From Mycobacterium sp. SM1 (GTDB lineage Bacteria; Actinomycetota; Actinomycetes; Mycobacteriales; Mycobacteriaceae), in the NCBI RefSeq assembly GCF_018361265.1, contig NZ_JAFLNH010000004.1:1-64000 (forward strand): a DNA stretch of 64,000 nucleotides, given 5' to 3'. This document shows positions 49,479 to 59,675 of the stretch, piece after piece. The stretch's first letter is position 1. The number at the start of each line of letters is the position of its first letter. A model generated the notes under the pieces. The model ran no database searches. It saw only the letters and a list, made by a program, of their open reading frames with translations, and was not told where the DNA came from. The position numbers and the translations under genes are program-made.

Positions 49479-50359
49479 GCGTGGGCCCGGGCATCGTTGT
49501 CGTCGACAAACCGGCCGGGGTGACCAGTCACGACGTGGTGGCTCGCTGCCGGCGGATCTTCGGGACCCGCAGGGTGGGCCACGCCGGGACGCTGGACCCG
49601 ATGGCCACCGGTGTGCTGGTGATCGGGGTCGAACGGGCCACCAAGATCCTCGGACTGCTGAGCGAGGCCTCCAAGTCCTATGCCGCCACCATTCGCCTGG
49701 GCCAGTCCACCTCCACCGAGGACGCGCACGGCGCGGTGACGCGGCAGGTTTCGGCGGAACATCTGACCGACGCGGCGATTGCCGCGGCGGTTGCCGGGCT
49801 GCGTGGCGACATCATGCAGGTGCCGCCGGCGGTCAGCGCCGTCAAAGTGGGCGGTCGCCGGGCCTACCGGCTCGCCCGGGAAGGGCAGGCCGTCGAACTG
49901 GCCGCTCGGCCGGTGCGCATAGACCGGTTCGACATCACGGCCACCCACCGGCACGATCACCTCGTCGATCTTGACGTGGAGGTGGACTGCTCGCCGGGGA
50001 CCTACATCCGGGCGCTCGCCCGCGATTTGGGCGACGGGCTGGGTGTCGGCGGGCATCTGGTCAGCCTGCGGCGCACCCGGGTGGGGCGGTTCGGGCTGGA
50101 CCAGGCCCGAACCCTCGACGAGCTCGCCGAGCGACCGCGGCTGAGCCTGACCCTCGACGAGGTGTGTCTGCAGATGTTTCCCGCTCGCGACCTGGCCGGC
50201 GAGGAGGTCGAGGCGGCCGCCAACGGGCGTCCGCTGACGGCGGCCGGGCTCGACGGGATCTATGCCGCCGTCGCCGCCGACGGGCGGGTGATCGCGCTGC
50301 TGGAAGACGCCGGCGCGCGGACCAAGTCGGTGGTGGTGCTTCGCCCGGCCACGCTGTAG
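49475..50359 (+). CDS. truB: tRNA pseudouridine(55) synthase TruB
   Basis: 294 residues. [20 protein letters not shown], the catalytic motif [18 protein letters not shown] with the conserved Asp, [20 protein letters not shown] and [19 protein letters not shown] are all present. It makes the T-loop pseudouridine of tRNAs. ATG 49475 overlaps pptT by four bases, making a three-gene coupled unit. Confidence 0.95.
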   Translation: MSVGPGIVVVDKPAGVTSHDVVARCRRIFGTRRVGHAGTLDPMATGVLVIGVERATKILGLLSEASKSYAATIRLGQSTSTEDAHGAVTRQVSAEHLTDAAIAAAVAGLRGDIMQVPPAVSAVKVGGRRAYRLAREGQAVELAARPVRIDRFDITATHRHDHLVDLDVEVDCSPGTYIRALARDLGDGLGVGGHLVSLRRTRVGRFGLDQARTLDELAERPRLSLTLDEVCLQMFPARDLAGEEVEAAANGRPLTAAGLDGIYAAVAADGRVIALLEDAGARTKSVVVLRPATL

Positions 50360-50457
50360 TTCGGGACAGATGGGCGGCGTCCATAGCCGTGGGTCGGGTC
50401 CCGAGGGCGGCGCCACTGTCGTCACGCCGCCAGCGAGCCGAACGCCGAACAAGGAGC

Positions 50458-51168
50458 TCAGGACACTACCCAGATCGCTTGGGCGGCAGGGCTTCCCAGG
50501 TCCACAGTGGTGTAAGTGCCGTCGGCCGACTCGATCGCCACCGAGATCACCCCGGCGAATTCGCGGCGAGCCAGAACCTTCAGCCGGGAGTCCAGGTTGA
50601 TCCCGACGCTGTCGAAGTATCGCAGCATTTGCGGGTCGGCATCGGAGATGCGGGCCACCGTTGCGGTGTCGCCGTCGCGGCAGAACCATAGCTGACGTGC
50701 CGGCGGGGCCAGGAGCTGCCCGTCAGACGCCGGGATCGGGTCCCCGTGCGGGTCGCGCCGCGGGAACCCTAACTTCGCGTCGATTCGCGCCATCAGCCGG
50801 TCCGACACCGCGTGTTCGAGCACCTCGGCCTCGTCATGCACCTCGTCCCAGCCGTAACCGAGCTCGTTGACCAGGAAGGTCTCCAGCAGACGGTGCCGGC
50901 GTACCATCGCCAGCGCGGCGCGCCGCCCGGATTCGGTCAACGTCACCGCGCCGTATTTCTCGTGGTCGACCAAACCCTGCTCGGCGAGCTTACGAACGGA
51001 TTCCGAGGCGGTGCTGGCCGACACCCCGATTTTCTCGGCCAGCATCTTGGTGCTGACCTTTTCCAACGACCATTCCTGCGCGGTCCAGATGACCTTCAGA
51101 TAGTCCTGGGCAACCGCGGTGAGACCGCCGGGCTCGTCGTCAGGGCTCACAACCGGAAGTGTATGCAT
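50458..51168 (-). CDS. sirR: DtxR-family metal-dependent repressor
   Basis: 236 residues, leftward. N-terminal winged helix (YLKVIWTAQEWSLEKVSTKM, VSASTASESVRKLAEQGLV), dimerisation and metal domain (VLEHAVSDRLMARIDAKLGF) and a C-terminal SH3/FeoA-like domain (SVGINLDSRLKVLARREFAG). The orthologue in M. tuberculosis is sirR (Rv2788), an MntR/IdeR relative. Whether Fe or Mn is the ligand is not decided by the sequence. The stop lies about 100 bases from truB, convergent. Confidence 0.9.
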   Translation of the reverse strand: MHTLPVVSPDDEPGGLTAVAQDYLKVIWTAQEWSLEKVSTKMLAEKIGVSASTASESVRKLAEQGLVDHEKYGAVTLTESGRRAALAMVRRHRLLETFLVNELGYGWDEVHDEAEVLEHAVSDRLMARIDAKLGFPRRDPHGDPIPASDGQLLAPPARQLWFCRDGDTATVARISDADPQMLRYFDSVGINLDSRLKVLARREFAGVISVAIESADGTYTTVDLGSPAAQAIWVVS

Positions 51169-51265
51169 TGATCACCCCGGATGGGGACGCCCGCAGCGAT
51201 CCTTCAGCCCGATCCGGCCGTCGTGGGCCAAGACCGCCACGGGCCACCCGCCGTAGGCTTGCGTT

Positions 51266-52240
51266 GTGCAACGGTGGCGGGGACAAGACGAGATCCCCAC
51301 TGACTGGGGCAGATGTGTACTCACCATCGGGGTGTTCGACGGCGTGCACCGCGGACACGCCGAGTTGATCGCTCATGCGGTGAAAGCCGGGCGGACCCGG
51401 GGGGTGCCGACGGTGCTGATGACCTTCGACCCGCACCCGATGGAAGTGGTCTTTCCCGGCAGCCACCCGGCGCAGCTGACAACGCTGACCCGCCGAGCCG
51501 AGCTGGCCGAGGAATTGGGGATCGACGTCTTCCTGGTGATGCCGTTCACCGCCGACTTCATGAAGCTGACGCCGGAGCGCTACATCCACGAGCTGCTGGT
51601 GGAGCGGCTTCATGTGGTGGAAGTCGTGGTGGGCGAGAACTTCACCTTCGGCAAGAAGGCCGCGGGCACCGTGGACACCCTGCGCCGGGCCGGCGAGCGT
51701 TTCGGATTCGCGGTGCAATCGATGTCCCTGGTGGCCGAGCGCCACGACAGCGAAGTAGTCACGTTCTCCTCGACCTACATCCGAGCCTGTGTGGACGCCG
51801 GCGACGTGGCGGCCGCCGCTGAGGCCCTGGGTCGTCCGCACCGTGTCGAGGGCATTGTGGTCCGCGGCGACGGACGGGGCCGGGCGTTGGGGTTTCCCAC
51901 CGCTAACGTGGCCCCCCCGATGTACTCGGCCATCCCCGCCGACGGCGTCTACGCCGCATGGTTCACCGTGCTGGGTCATGGGCCGGTGACGGGCCCGATG
52001 ATCCCGGGCGAGCGCTATCCGGCGGCGGTTTCGATCGGCACCAATCCGACATTTTCCGGGCGCACCCGCACCGTCGAGGCTTTCGTGCTCGACACCAGCG
52101 CCGACCTGTACGGGCAGCATGTGGCGTTGGATTTCGTCGCGCGCATCCGCGGACAGCGTAAATTTGAGTCGGTGGCTGAGCTCATCGCCGCCATGGGCGC
52201 GGACACCGAGCGGGCACGCGCCCTGCTCGCGGCCCGGTGA
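51266..52240 (+). CDS. ribF: Bifunctional riboflavin kinase/FAD synthetase
   Basis: 324 residues, GTG 51266. The N-terminal FAD synthetase has LTIGVFDGVHRGHAELI (nucleotidyltransferase HxGH) and SSTYIRACVDAGDV. The C-terminal kinase has GRGRALGFPTANVAPP and the end-of-barrel VALDFVARIRGQRKFESV. It makes FMN and FAD. About 100 bases separate it from divergent sirR. Confidence 0.94.
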   Translation: MQRWRGQDEIPTDWGRCVLTIGVFDGVHRGHAELIAHAVKAGRTRGVPTVLMTFDPHPMEVVFPGSHPAQLTTLTRRAELAEELGIDVFLVMPFTADFMKLTPERYIHELLVERLHVVEVVVGENFTFGKKAAGTVDTLRRAGERFGFAVQSMSLVAERHDSEVVTFSSTYIRACVDAGDVAAAAEALGRPHRVEGIVVRGDGRGRALGFPTANVAPPMYSAIPADGVYAAWFTVLGHGPVTGPMIPGERYPAAVSIGTNPTFSGRTRTVEAFVLDTSADLYGQHVALDFVARIRGQRKFESVAELIAAMGADTERARALLAAR

Positions 52241-52446
52241 TGTGGTGGCATGCCCGCCGGGCCAGCTGAGGCGGGGTGCTCGGCCGGGAGCGGCGCCGGA
52301 AAGCAGGGCAATCACCTACCGCGCGGGCACAGGCCGGGAAGGCTTGCCAACCCGTTGCTAGACTTCCGGCGTAACGGAGCGTGCTGCGGTTCGCGGCGGC
52401 CGCATCCCGAACCCCAGTTTCGCGGACCAACAGATGGAGATGGCTC

Positions 52447-52716
52447 GTGGCGCTGACAGCCGAGCAGAAACGAGAAATCCTGAGCCAGTTCGGCCTTCAT
52501 GACACCGATACCGGGTCGCCGGAGGCGCAGGTCGCGCTGCTGACCAAGCGGATCGCCGACCTCACCGAGCACCTCAAGGTGCACAAACACGACCACCACT
52601 CGCGGCGCGGCTTGCTGCTGCTGGTGGGGCGACGGCGCCGGCTGCTGAAGTATGTGGCCCAGACCGATGTGGAGCGGTACCGCTCGCTGATCGAACGGCT
52701 GGGTCTGCGCCGGTGA
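52447..52716 (+). CDS. rpsO: 30S ribosomal protein S15
   Basis: 89 residues, exactly the S15 family length from GTG 52447. [22 protein letters not shown] and [25 protein letters not shown] are diagnostic. It binds the central domain of 16S rRNA. Its neighbour pnp follows, the classical rpsO-pnp arrangement. Confidence 0.96.
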   Translation: MALTAEQKREILSQFGLHDTDTGSPEAQVALLTKRIADLTEHLKVHKHDHHSRRGLLLLVGRRRRLLKYVAQTDVERYRSLIERLGLRR

Positions 52717-53048
52717 CGCCCCGCCGCCGTGCGGGCGCAAAACCGGCAGGTAGGCGTGTAGAGTGGGGGCATTCTGGGGCAGACCGGCCCCGAGAATGGT
52801 GCGGCAGACGCGGCTTGCGTGTGCCGTTCCGGCGTGTCACGAACAGGAAAGGCTCAGTCTGTATCGGGGTCTGTATCGGGCGGTCTTCGGTAGTGGCTGC
52901 CGGGCGCTCCACAGCGGGGCAGGTCGGCCGCTTCGATCGACGGCCGTAACCGTTGCAGGCCGGACATCTGCAGGTTTCCTGAAACACCTCCGGGTTGTGC
53001 GTGACGACGCAAAACAGCTCAATACCCAGAGAGGCCCCACGGACGTCC
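52717..53048 (+). promoter_or_regulatory. rpsO-pnp intergenic region
   Basis: 332 bases without a gene; lppU of M. tuberculosis is absent here. TAGAGTGGGG near 52760 resembles a SigA -10 box, giving pnp its own promoter with a long leader. In other bacteria pnp is autoregulated through its leader; I see no proof here. Confidence 0.35.
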
Positions 53049-55352
53049 ATGTCTGTCGCTGAGATTGACCCAGGCGTGTTCGAATCAACCGCCATCATCG
53101 ACAACGGGAGCTACGGCACCCGCACCATCCGTTTCGAGACCGGCCGGCTGGCCCGGCAGGCCACCGGTTCGGTCGTCGCCTACCTCGACGACGAGAACAT
53201 GCTGCTGTCGGCGACCACCGCCAGCAAGACCCCCAAGGAGCAGTTCGACTTCTTCCCGCTGACGGTCGACGTCGAGGAGCGCATGTATGCTGCCGGCCGC
53301 ATCCCCGGGTCGTTCTTCCGGCGCGAGGGCCGGCCGTCAAACGACGCCATTCTGACCTGCCGGCTCATCGACCGCCCGCTGCGCCCGTCGTTCGTGGACG
53401 GCCTGCGCAACGAGATCCAAATCGTGGTGACGATTTTGAGCCTGGACCCTAACGAACTCTATGACGTCCTGGCGATCAACGCCGCCTCGGCCTCCACCCA
53501 GCTGAGCGGGCTGCCGTTCTCGGGGCCCATCGGCGGGGTGCGGGTCGCGCTCATCGACGGCACCTGGGTGGCGTTTCCCACGGTCGAGCAGCTCGAGCGG
53601 GCGGTGTTCGACATGGTGGTGGCCGGCCGCTTGACGAGCACCGCCGACACCAAAGACGGCCAAGACGGCCAACCCGATGTGGCGATCATGATGGTGGAGG
53701 CCGAGGCCACCGAGAACGTCATCGACCTCATCGGGGCGGGCGCACAGGCACCGACGGAAAGTGTTGTCGCCCAGGGTCTGGAAGCGGCCAAGCCGTTCAT
53801 CGCCACCTTGTGCGCCGCGCAGCAGGAACTCGCCCGGGTAGCCGGTAAGCCGACCGGCGAGTACCCGCTGTTTCCCGACTACGGTGACGATGTGTATGCC
53901 GCGGTGTCCTCGATGGCCGCCGAGGCGCTGGCCGCCGCCCTGACCATCGCGGGCAAAGTGGAACGCAACGACCGCACCAGCGAGATCAAAGCCGAGGTGC
54001 TCGCACGGCTCGCCGAGACCTATCCCGGGCGGGAGCGGGAGATCAGCGCGGCGTTTCGCGCGCTGACCAAAAAACTGGTGCGCCAGCGTATCCTCACCGA
54101 CCATTTCCGCATCGACGGCCGCGGCGTCAGCGACATTCGCGCGCTTTCGGCCGAGGTTGCGGTGGTGCCCCGCGCGCACGGCAGCGCGTTGTTCGAGCGC
54201 GGCGAAACCCAGATCCTCGGTGTGACCACGCTTGACATGATCAAGATGGCCCAGCAGATCGACTCGCTGGGACCGGAGACCACCAAGCGCTACATGCACC
54301 ACTACAACTTCCCGCCGTTCTCCACCGGCGAAACCGGGCGGATCGGCGCGCCCAAGCGGCGCGAGATCGGCCACGGCGCCCTGGCGGAACGAGCGCTGGT
54401 CCCGGTGCTGCCCAGTCTCGAGGAGTTCCCCTACGCCATCCGGCAGGTGTCGGAAGCGTTGGGCTCCAACGGCTCGACGTCGATGGGGTCGGTGTGCGCA
54501 TCCACGCTGGCGCTGCTCAACGCCGGGGTGCCGCTCAAGGCCCCGGTGGCCGGCATCGCGATGGGCCTGGTCTCTGACGACGTGGAAGTAGAGACGGCGA
54601 CCGGCCCTATTAAAGAGCGCCGCTTCGTGACGCTGACCGACATCTTGGGCGCGGAAGACGCGTTCGGCGACATGGACTTCAAGGTCGCCGGCACCCGCGA
54701 CTTCGTCACCGCGCTGCAGCTGGACACCAAGCTCGACGGGATTCCGTCGCAGGTGCTGGCCGGGGCGCTCGCGCAGGCCCGTGACGCCCGGCTTACCATC
54801 CTGGACGTGATGGCCCAGGCGATCGATAAGCCCGACGAGATGAGCCCGTACGCGCCGCGGGTCACCACCATCAAAGTGCCGGTCGACAAAATCGGCGAGG
54901 TCATCGGGCCCAAGGGCAAGATCATCAACGCGATCACCGAGGAGACCGGCGCGCAGATCTCCATCGAGGACGATGGCACGGTGTATGTCGGCGCCACCGA
55001 CGGGGCGTCGGCGCAGGCCGCGATCGAGCGGATCAACGCCATCGCCAACCCGCAGCTGCCCACGGTCGGGGAGCGGTACCTCGGAACCGTCGTCAAGACC
55101 ACCGAATTCGGCGCGTTCGTGTCGCTGCTGCCCGGCCGTGACGGCCTGGTGCACATTTCCAAGCTCGGCAAGGGCAAGCGCATCGCCCGGGTCGAAGACG
55201 TGGTCAACGTCGGCGACAAGCTGCGGGTGGAGATCGCCGACATCGATAAACGCGGCAAAATCTCGTTGGTGTTGGTCCCCGAATCTGCCCCGGACGCGGA
55301 CTCTGCCGACGGTGAAGCCGCGCCGGCCGATGCCGCGACGACCAGCGGTTAG
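53049..55352 (+). CDS. pnp: Polyribonucleotide nucleotidyltransferase (PNPase)
   Basis: 767 residues, ATG 53049 (M. tuberculosis name gpsI). Two RNase PH-like domains ([40 protein letters not shown]), GERALVPV-type conserved stretches, then KH ([20 protein letters not shown]) and S1 ([20 protein letters not shown]). Phosphorolytic 3'-5' exonuclease of RNA decay. The C-terminal acidic tail ([15 protein letters not shown]) is low complexity. pepR starts inside its last 23 bases. Confidence 0.96.
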   Translation: MSVAEIDPGVFESTAIIDNGSYGTRTIRFETGRLARQATGSVVAYLDDENMLLSATTASKTPKEQFDFFPLTVDVEERMYAAGRIPGSFFRREGRPSNDAILTCRLIDRPLRPSFVDGLRNEIQIVVTILSLDPNELYDVLAINAASASTQLSGLPFSGPIGGVRVALIDGTWVAFPTVEQLERAVFDMVVAGRLTSTADTKDGQDGQPDVAIMMVEAEATENVIDLIGAGAQAPTESVVAQGLEAAKPFIATLCAAQQELARVAGKPTGEYPLFPDYGDDVYAAVSSMAAEALAAALTIAGKVERNDRTSEIKAEVLARLAETYPGREREISAAFRALTKKLVRQRILTDHFRIDGRGVSDIRALSAEVAVVPRAHGSALFERGETQILGVTTLDMIKMAQQIDSLGPETTKRYMHHYNFPPFSTGETGRIGAPKRREIGHGALAERALVPVLPSLEEFPYAIRQVSEALGSNGSTSMGSVCASTLALLNAGVPLKAPVAGIAMGLVSDDVEVETATGPIKERRFVTLTDILGAEDAFGDMDFKVAGTRDFVTALQLDTKLDGIPSQVLAGALAQARDARLTILDVMAQAIDKPDEMSPYAPRVTTIKVPVDKIGEVIGPKGKIINAITEETGAQISIEDDGTVYVGATDGASAQAAIERINAIANPQLPTVGERYLGTVVKTTEFGAFVSLLPGRDGLVHISKLGKGKRIARVEDVVNVGDKLRVEIADIDKRGKISLVLVPESAPDADSADGEAAPADAATTSG

Positions 55353-56679
55353 GCCGGGGGCCTTACGGCGCAGCGCCGGGGCCAGGGCCGACGAGACGGC
55401 TGCGGTGCGCCGCACCACGCTGCCGGGCGGGCTGCGCGTGGTCACCGAGTATTTGCCCGCGGTGCATTCCGCCTCGGTCGGAGTGTGGGTCGGCGTGGGA
55501 TCGCGCGACGAGGGCGCCACGGTGGCCGGCGCCGCGCACTTCCTGGAGCATCTGCTGTTCAAGGCGACCCCGACCCGCACCGCGGTGGACATCGCGCAGG
55601 CAATGGATGCCGTGGGCGGGGAGCTGAATGCGTTCACCGCCAGGGAGCACACCTGCTATTACGCGCATGTCCTCAACAGCGATCTGGAGCTGGCCGTCGA
55701 CCTGGTCGCCGACGTGGTGCTCAATGGCCGCTGCGATCCCGACGACGTCGAGCTGGAACGCGACGTCGTCCTCGAAGAGATCGCCATGCGTGATGACGAC
55801 CCTGAGGACGCGGCCGCCGACTTGCTGCTGGCCTCGCTGTTCGGTGACCATCCGATCGGCCGTCCGGTGATCGGCACCGTGCAGTCCGTGTCGGCGATCA
55901 CGCGAACCCAGCTGCATTCGTTTCACAAGCGCCGCTATATCCCCGAGCGGATGGTCGTCGCGGTGGCCGGCAACGTCGAGCACGACGAGGTGGTCGCGTT
56001 GGTGCGCGAGCACTTCGGGCCGCGATTGGTGCGCGGCCGACGGCCCGTGGCGCCGCGGAAAGGTGCCGCACGGGTGCGGGGCCGTCCCTGTTTGACAATG
56101 GTCAATCGGGAGGCCGACCAGACCCATGTGTCGCTGGGGGTGCGCACACCCGGGCGTCACTGGCAGCACCGCTGGGCGCTGTCGGTGCTGCACACCGCGC
56201 TGGGCGGAGGCTTGAGTTCGCGGCTGTTCCAGGAAGTCCGCGAGTCCCGCGGGCTGGCGTACTCGGTGTACTCGTCGCTGGACATCTTCGCCGACAACGG
56301 TGCGCTGTCGGTGTATGCCGCGTGCTTGCCCGAGCGGTTCGCCGACGTAATCGGCGTGATCAGCGAGGTGCTCGACTCGGTTGCGCGCGACGGAATCACC
56401 GAGAAGGAGTGCCGGATCGCCAAGGGTTCGTTGCGTGGCGGGCTGGTGCTGGGTCTGGAAGACTCAAGCGCACGGATGAACCGGATCGGCCGCAACGAGC
56501 TGAATTACGGCGAGCACCGCAGCATCGAGCAAACGTTGCGGCAGATCGACGAGGTAACGGTGGAGGAGGTCAACGCGGTGGCCCGCCAGCTGCTGAGGAG
56601 GCGCTACGGGGCTGCTGTCCTGGGCCCGCACGATTCGAAGCGATCTTTGCCCCAACAACTTCGGGTGCTGCTGCGGTAG
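55330..56679 (+). CDS. pepR: M16-family zinc protease PepR
   Basis: 449 residues. Inverted zinc motif HFLEH in [16 protein letters not shown], distal Glu in [18 protein letters not shown], and the R/Y pair region [22 protein letters not shown] 55330 is chosen because MPRRPAV... resembles the known mycobacterial N-terminus; it overlaps pnp by 23 bases. GTG 55405 is the alternative. Orthologue of Rv2782c. Confidence 0.92.
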   Translation: MPRRPAVRPGALRRSAGARADETAAVRRTTLPGGLRVVTEYLPAVHSASVGVWVGVGSRDEGATVAGAAHFLEHLLFKATPTRTAVDIAQAMDAVGGELNAFTAREHTCYYAHVLNSDLELAVDLVADVVLNGRCDPDDVELERDVVLEEIAMRDDDPEDAAADLLLASLFGDHPIGRPVIGTVQSVSAITRTQLHSFHKRRYIPERMVVAVAGNVEHDEVVALVREHFGPRLVRGRRPVAPRKGAARVRGRPCLTMVNREADQTHVSLGVRTPGRHWQHRWALSVLHTALGGGLSSRLFQEVRESRGLAYSVYSSLDIFADNGALSVYAACLPERFADVIGVISEVLDSVARDGITEKECRIAKGSLRGGLVLGLEDSSARMNRIGRNELNYGEHRSIEQTLRQIDEVTVEEVNAVARQLLRRRYGAAVLGPHDSKRSLPQQLRVLLR

Positions 56680-56683
56680 CACC

Positions 56684-57709
56684 ATGGTATTGGGGTTCTG
56701 GGATCTCACGATGCCCGTGGTGGGCGCGCCGATGGCCGGGGGTCCGGGTACGCCGGCGCTGGCGGCGGCCGTGTCGAACGCCGGCGGCCTGGGCTGTCTC
56801 GCCGGGGGGTACGTGAGCCCGCAGCGCCTCGCCGATGACATCGCGGCGGCCCGCGCAGCGACCACCGGGCCGATCGGCGTCAATCTGTTTGTGCCGCAGC
56901 CCAGCGTCGCCGATTACCTGCAGTTGGATCACTACGCGGCGGCCCTCGATGAGGTTGCCGAGCACTACGGGGTCGAGGTGGGCCGCCCCCGCTTCGGCGA
57001 CGACGACGGCTGGCAGCGCAAGCTGGAGGTGGTGGCCGATGTCCGTCCCGAGGTGGTGTCTTTCACCTTTGGCGCCCCGCCGCCGGACGTCATGCGGTGG
57101 CTCGGCTCGCTGGGAATCGTGCTGCTGGTCACGGTGACGTCGGCCTACGAGGCTGGTGTGGCGGTCGCCGCCGGCGCGGACGGCCTCGTGGTGCAGGGGC
57201 CGGGTGCCGGCGGGCACCGCGGCACCTTCGCTCCCGACGTGGAGCCCAACACCGAGTCGCTGAGCGAGCTGCTCGACCGCATCGGCAGCGCCCATGATGT
57301 TCCGCTTATCGCGGCCGGCGGTTTGGGCACCGCAGAGGACGTCGCCGGGGTGTTGCGCCGGGGAGCGGTCGCGGCGCAGATCGGCACCGCGCTACTGCTG
57401 AGCGACGAAGCAGGCACCAACGCCGCGCATCGCGCTGCTCTGCAGGACCCGTGGTTCGCCAATACGGTGGTCACCCGGGCATTTTCGGGGCGTTATGCGC
57501 GGGGCCTGGAAAACGATTTCACGCGACTGTTCGATGGGGTCGCCCCGCTGGGATATCCGGAGGTCAACCACATGACCTCGCCGATCCGCACGGCCGCCGC
57601 CGCATTGGACGACCCACACGGCATGAGCCTGTGGGCCGGGACCGGATACCGGGCGGCGTGCCGCGGGCCGGCGGCAGAGATTGTCAAAAGGCTTGGGACG
57701 GTGGGCTAG
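56684..57709 (+). CDS. Nitronate monooxygenase family flavoprotein
   Basis: 341 residues. FMN-dependent TIM barrel: MPVVGAPMAGGPGTPALAAA, VSNAGGLGCLAGGYVS, VNLFVPQPS, VVQGPGAGGHRGTF (catalytic His region) and IAAGGLGTAEDVAGVLRRGA. Orthologue of Rv2781c. It oxidises nitronates or related compounds in the family; the true substrate is unknown. ATG 56684 is five bases after the pepR stop. Confidence 0.9.
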   Translation: MVLGFWDLTMPVVGAPMAGGPGTPALAAAVSNAGGLGCLAGGYVSPQRLADDIAAARAATTGPIGVNLFVPQPSVADYLQLDHYAAALDEVAEHYGVEVGRPRFGDDDGWQRKLEVVADVRPEVVSFTFGAPPPDVMRWLGSLGIVLLVTVTSAYEAGVAVAAGADGLVVQGPGAGGHRGTFAPDVEPNTESLSELLDRIGSAHDVPLIAAGGLGTAEDVAGVLRRGAVAAQIGTALLLSDEAGTNAAHRAALQDPWFANTVVTRAFSGRYARGLENDFTRLFDGVAPLGYPEVNHMTSPIRTAAAALDDPHGMSLWAGTGYRAACRGPAAEIVKRLGTVG

Positions 57710-57744
57710 CGGTTGGGGTCGGACAGCGCCGGTGAGGCCCGGTG

Positions 57745-58860
57745 TCAGCGCAGGACGGTGGCCGGGTCGGTGAACGGCAAATCCAGGTCACTGGCCACCT
57801 GCCGGGACAGCAGCGCCCCATCGTGCGTCGAAAGACCTTTGGCCAGAGCCGGATCCGATCGGCATGCGGCCTTCCAGCCATAGTCTGCGAGCTTGATCAC
57901 ATACGGCATGGTGGCGTTGGTCAGCGCGGAGGTCGACGTTTTCGGCACGGCGCTGGGCATATTCGTCACGCAATAAAACAACGTGTCGTGTACGGGGAAG
58001 GTCGGCTGATCGTGGGTGGTGGGGTGCGAGTCTTCGAAGCAGCCACCCTGATCTATCGCGATGTCCACCAGAACCGCTCCCGGTCTCATCTGCGCGACAA
58101 GAGAATTTGATATCAGCTTGGGCGCTTTGGCGCCGGGCACCAGGACGGCGCCGATCACCAGGTCGGCGCGTTTGACGGCGTCTTCGAGCTCATAGGCCGA
58201 GGAGTAGCGGGTGCGGACGGTGCCGGCGAACTCGGCATCGAGCGCGCGGAGCTTGTTGATGTTGATGTCGAGAACGGTGACGGCCGCTCCCATACCGCTG
58301 GCGACCCGGGCGGCGTTGTAACCCGCCTTGCCGCCGCCCACCACCACGACGTCGGCCGGATCGACACCGGGTACACCGCCCATCAGCACGCCGCGCCCGC
58401 CGTGGGTGCGCATCAGGTGGTAGGCGCCGACCTGCGCCGAGAGCCGTCCGGCGACCTCGCTCATCGGGGCCAGCAGCGGCAGCGTGCCGTCAGCGGTCTG
58501 CACGGTTTCCAACGCGATTGACGTGATGCCGGATGCCAGCAGCGCGTCGGTGCAGGCGCGGGATGCGGCCAGGTGCAGAAAGGCGAACAAGGTCTGCCCG
58601 CGCCGCATGCGGCCGTATTCGGGCGGGGTGGGCTCTTTGACCTTGAGCACCAGATCGGCTTTCGCCCAGACCTCGTCGGCGCTGCTGACCAGCTGAGCAC
58701 CCGCGGCCTTGAAATCCCCGTCGGTGATCGCCGAGCCCTCTCCGGCACCCGCCTGAATGAGCACCTCATGGCCACGGCGAGTCAGCTCGGCGGTCCCGGC
58801 AGGGGTGATGGCCACCCGGAACTCGTTGTTTTTGGTCTCGGTCGGAATCCCGACGCGCAT
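57745..58860 (-). CDS. ald: L-alanine dehydrogenase
   Basis: 371 residues, leftward from ATG 58860. MRVGIPTETKNNEFRVAITP, KVKEPTPPEYGRMRRGQTLF, the NAD-binding VVVVGGGKAGYNAARVASGM and the catalytic His/Asp region ITSIALETV...AYHLMRTHGG are those of bacterial Ald. It interconverts alanine and pyruvate/ammonia. Full length; the frameshift known in BCG ald is not present. Confidence 0.95.
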   Translation of the reverse strand: MRVGIPTETKNNEFRVAITPAGTAELTRRGHEVLIQAGAGEGSAITDGDFKAAGAQLVSSADEVWAKADLVLKVKEPTPPEYGRMRRGQTLFAFLHLAASRACTDALLASGITSIALETVQTADGTLPLLAPMSEVAGRLSAQVGAYHLMRTHGGRGVLMGGVPGVDPADVVVVGGGKAGYNAARVASGMGAAVTVLDININKLRALDAEFAGTVRTRYSSAYELEDAVKRADLVIGAVLVPGAKAPKLISNSLVAQMRPGAVLVDIAIDQGGCFEDSHPTTHDQPTFPVHDTLFYCVTNMPSAVPKTSTSALTNATMPYVIKLADYGWKAACRSDPALAKGLSTHDGALLSRQVASDLDLPFTDPATVLR

Positions 58861-58929
58861 CATCGCTCCTCGCCAGAACTCTGAAGATCCACTTCCAGTG
58901 TGAAGAACGTTCGATAACTGCGGCAATAA

Positions 58930-58958
58930 CGATGATGAATATTCTGTAATATTGGTAT
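58930..58958. promoter_or_regulatory. Putative AldR operator in the ald-aldR gap
   Basis: AATATT occurs at 58938-58943 and 58948-58953, each self-complementary, in the AT-rich stretch GATGAATATTCTGTAATATT between divergent ald and aldR. The position suits binding by the Lrp-type regulator (inference). Confidence 0.5.
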
Positions 58959-59474
58959 ATGCCTGCTAAATCAACAAAGTTGAGCGCTGGTCGCGGTGGT
59001 TCTGCGAAGGATGTTCGGCCCGTGGCGCTCGATGACGTGGACCGCGCGATCCTGAGCGCGCTGCATGCTGATGCCCGGATCACCAACAGTGCGCTGGCCG
59101 GGCGGGTGGGCGTCGCGCCGTCGACCTGTCACAGCCGGGTTCGGCGGCTGCTGGAGCTCGGTGTCATCCGGGGGTTTTACGCCGACATCGACCCGGCGGC
59201 GGTCGGGTTGCCACTGCAGGCGATGATCTCGGTCAACCTGCAGTCCACCGCGCGGGGGAAGATCCGCAGCTTCATCGAGCAGATCCGCAGTAGGCGCCAG
59301 GTGATGGACGTGTATTTTCTCGCCGGGGCCGACGATTTCATCCTGCACGTGGCCGCCCGCGACACCGAGGACCTGCGGTCGTTCGTGGTCGAGAGTCTCA
59401 ACGCCGACGCCGACGTCGCCGGCACCCAGACGTCGCTGATCTTCGAGCACCTGCGCGGGGCGGCGCCGGTCTAG
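58959..59474 (+). CDS. aldR: Lrp/AsnC-family regulator AldR
   Basis: 171 residues, ATG 58959. N-terminal HTH (LDDVDRAILSALHADARITN, VGVAPSTCHSRVRRLLELGV) and C-terminal RAM ligand domain (LQAMISVNLQSTARGKIRSF, DVYFLAGADDFILHVAARDT). Divergent from ald, which its M. tuberculosis orthologue Rv2779c controls in response to alanine. Confidence 0.92.
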   Translation: MPAKSTKLSAGRGGSAKDVRPVALDDVDRAILSALHADARITNSALAGRVGVAPSTCHSRVRRLLELGVIRGFYADIDPAAVGLPLQAMISVNLQSTARGKIRSFIEQIRSRRQVMDVYFLAGADDFILHVAARDTEDLRSFVVESLNADADVAGTQTSLIFEHLRGAAPV

Positions 59475-59669
59475 CGCCAAGGGCCGGTCTAGCCGGGGTC
59501 TAGCTGCCGGAGGAGGCGGCCGGTGGTGGCCCTGGCCCGCCTGATATGGGGTGAAGTTTGTCAAGTTGGCAGGGTGAAGCGGCGGCCACGACCGTCGCCG
59601 TGGCCGCCGCTTCGTTGGCCGGATGAGTTCGCGGGGGTGTCGAGCGTGTCGTAATCGACGCGGGTCAAC
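59475..59669. terminator. Intergenic region with a 15-bp perfect hairpin
   Basis: GAAGCGGCGGCCACG (59576-59590) and CGTGGCCGCCGCTTC (59599-59613) pair perfectly around an 8-base loop. Followed by GTTGGCC rather than a T-tract, as is common for mycobacterial terminators. No gene in this stretch. Confidence 0.55.
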
Positions 59670-59675
59670 TCTGAC

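Noticed and set aside
53337-55652. A 771-codon minus-strand frame opposite pnp
   Set aside because: Pure antisense shadow of a strongly biased GC-rich gene; the plus strand encodes a complete PNPase.
57745-58860. Possible frameshift in ald as in BCG strains
   Set aside because: The frame is continuous for 371 codons with all expected motifs.
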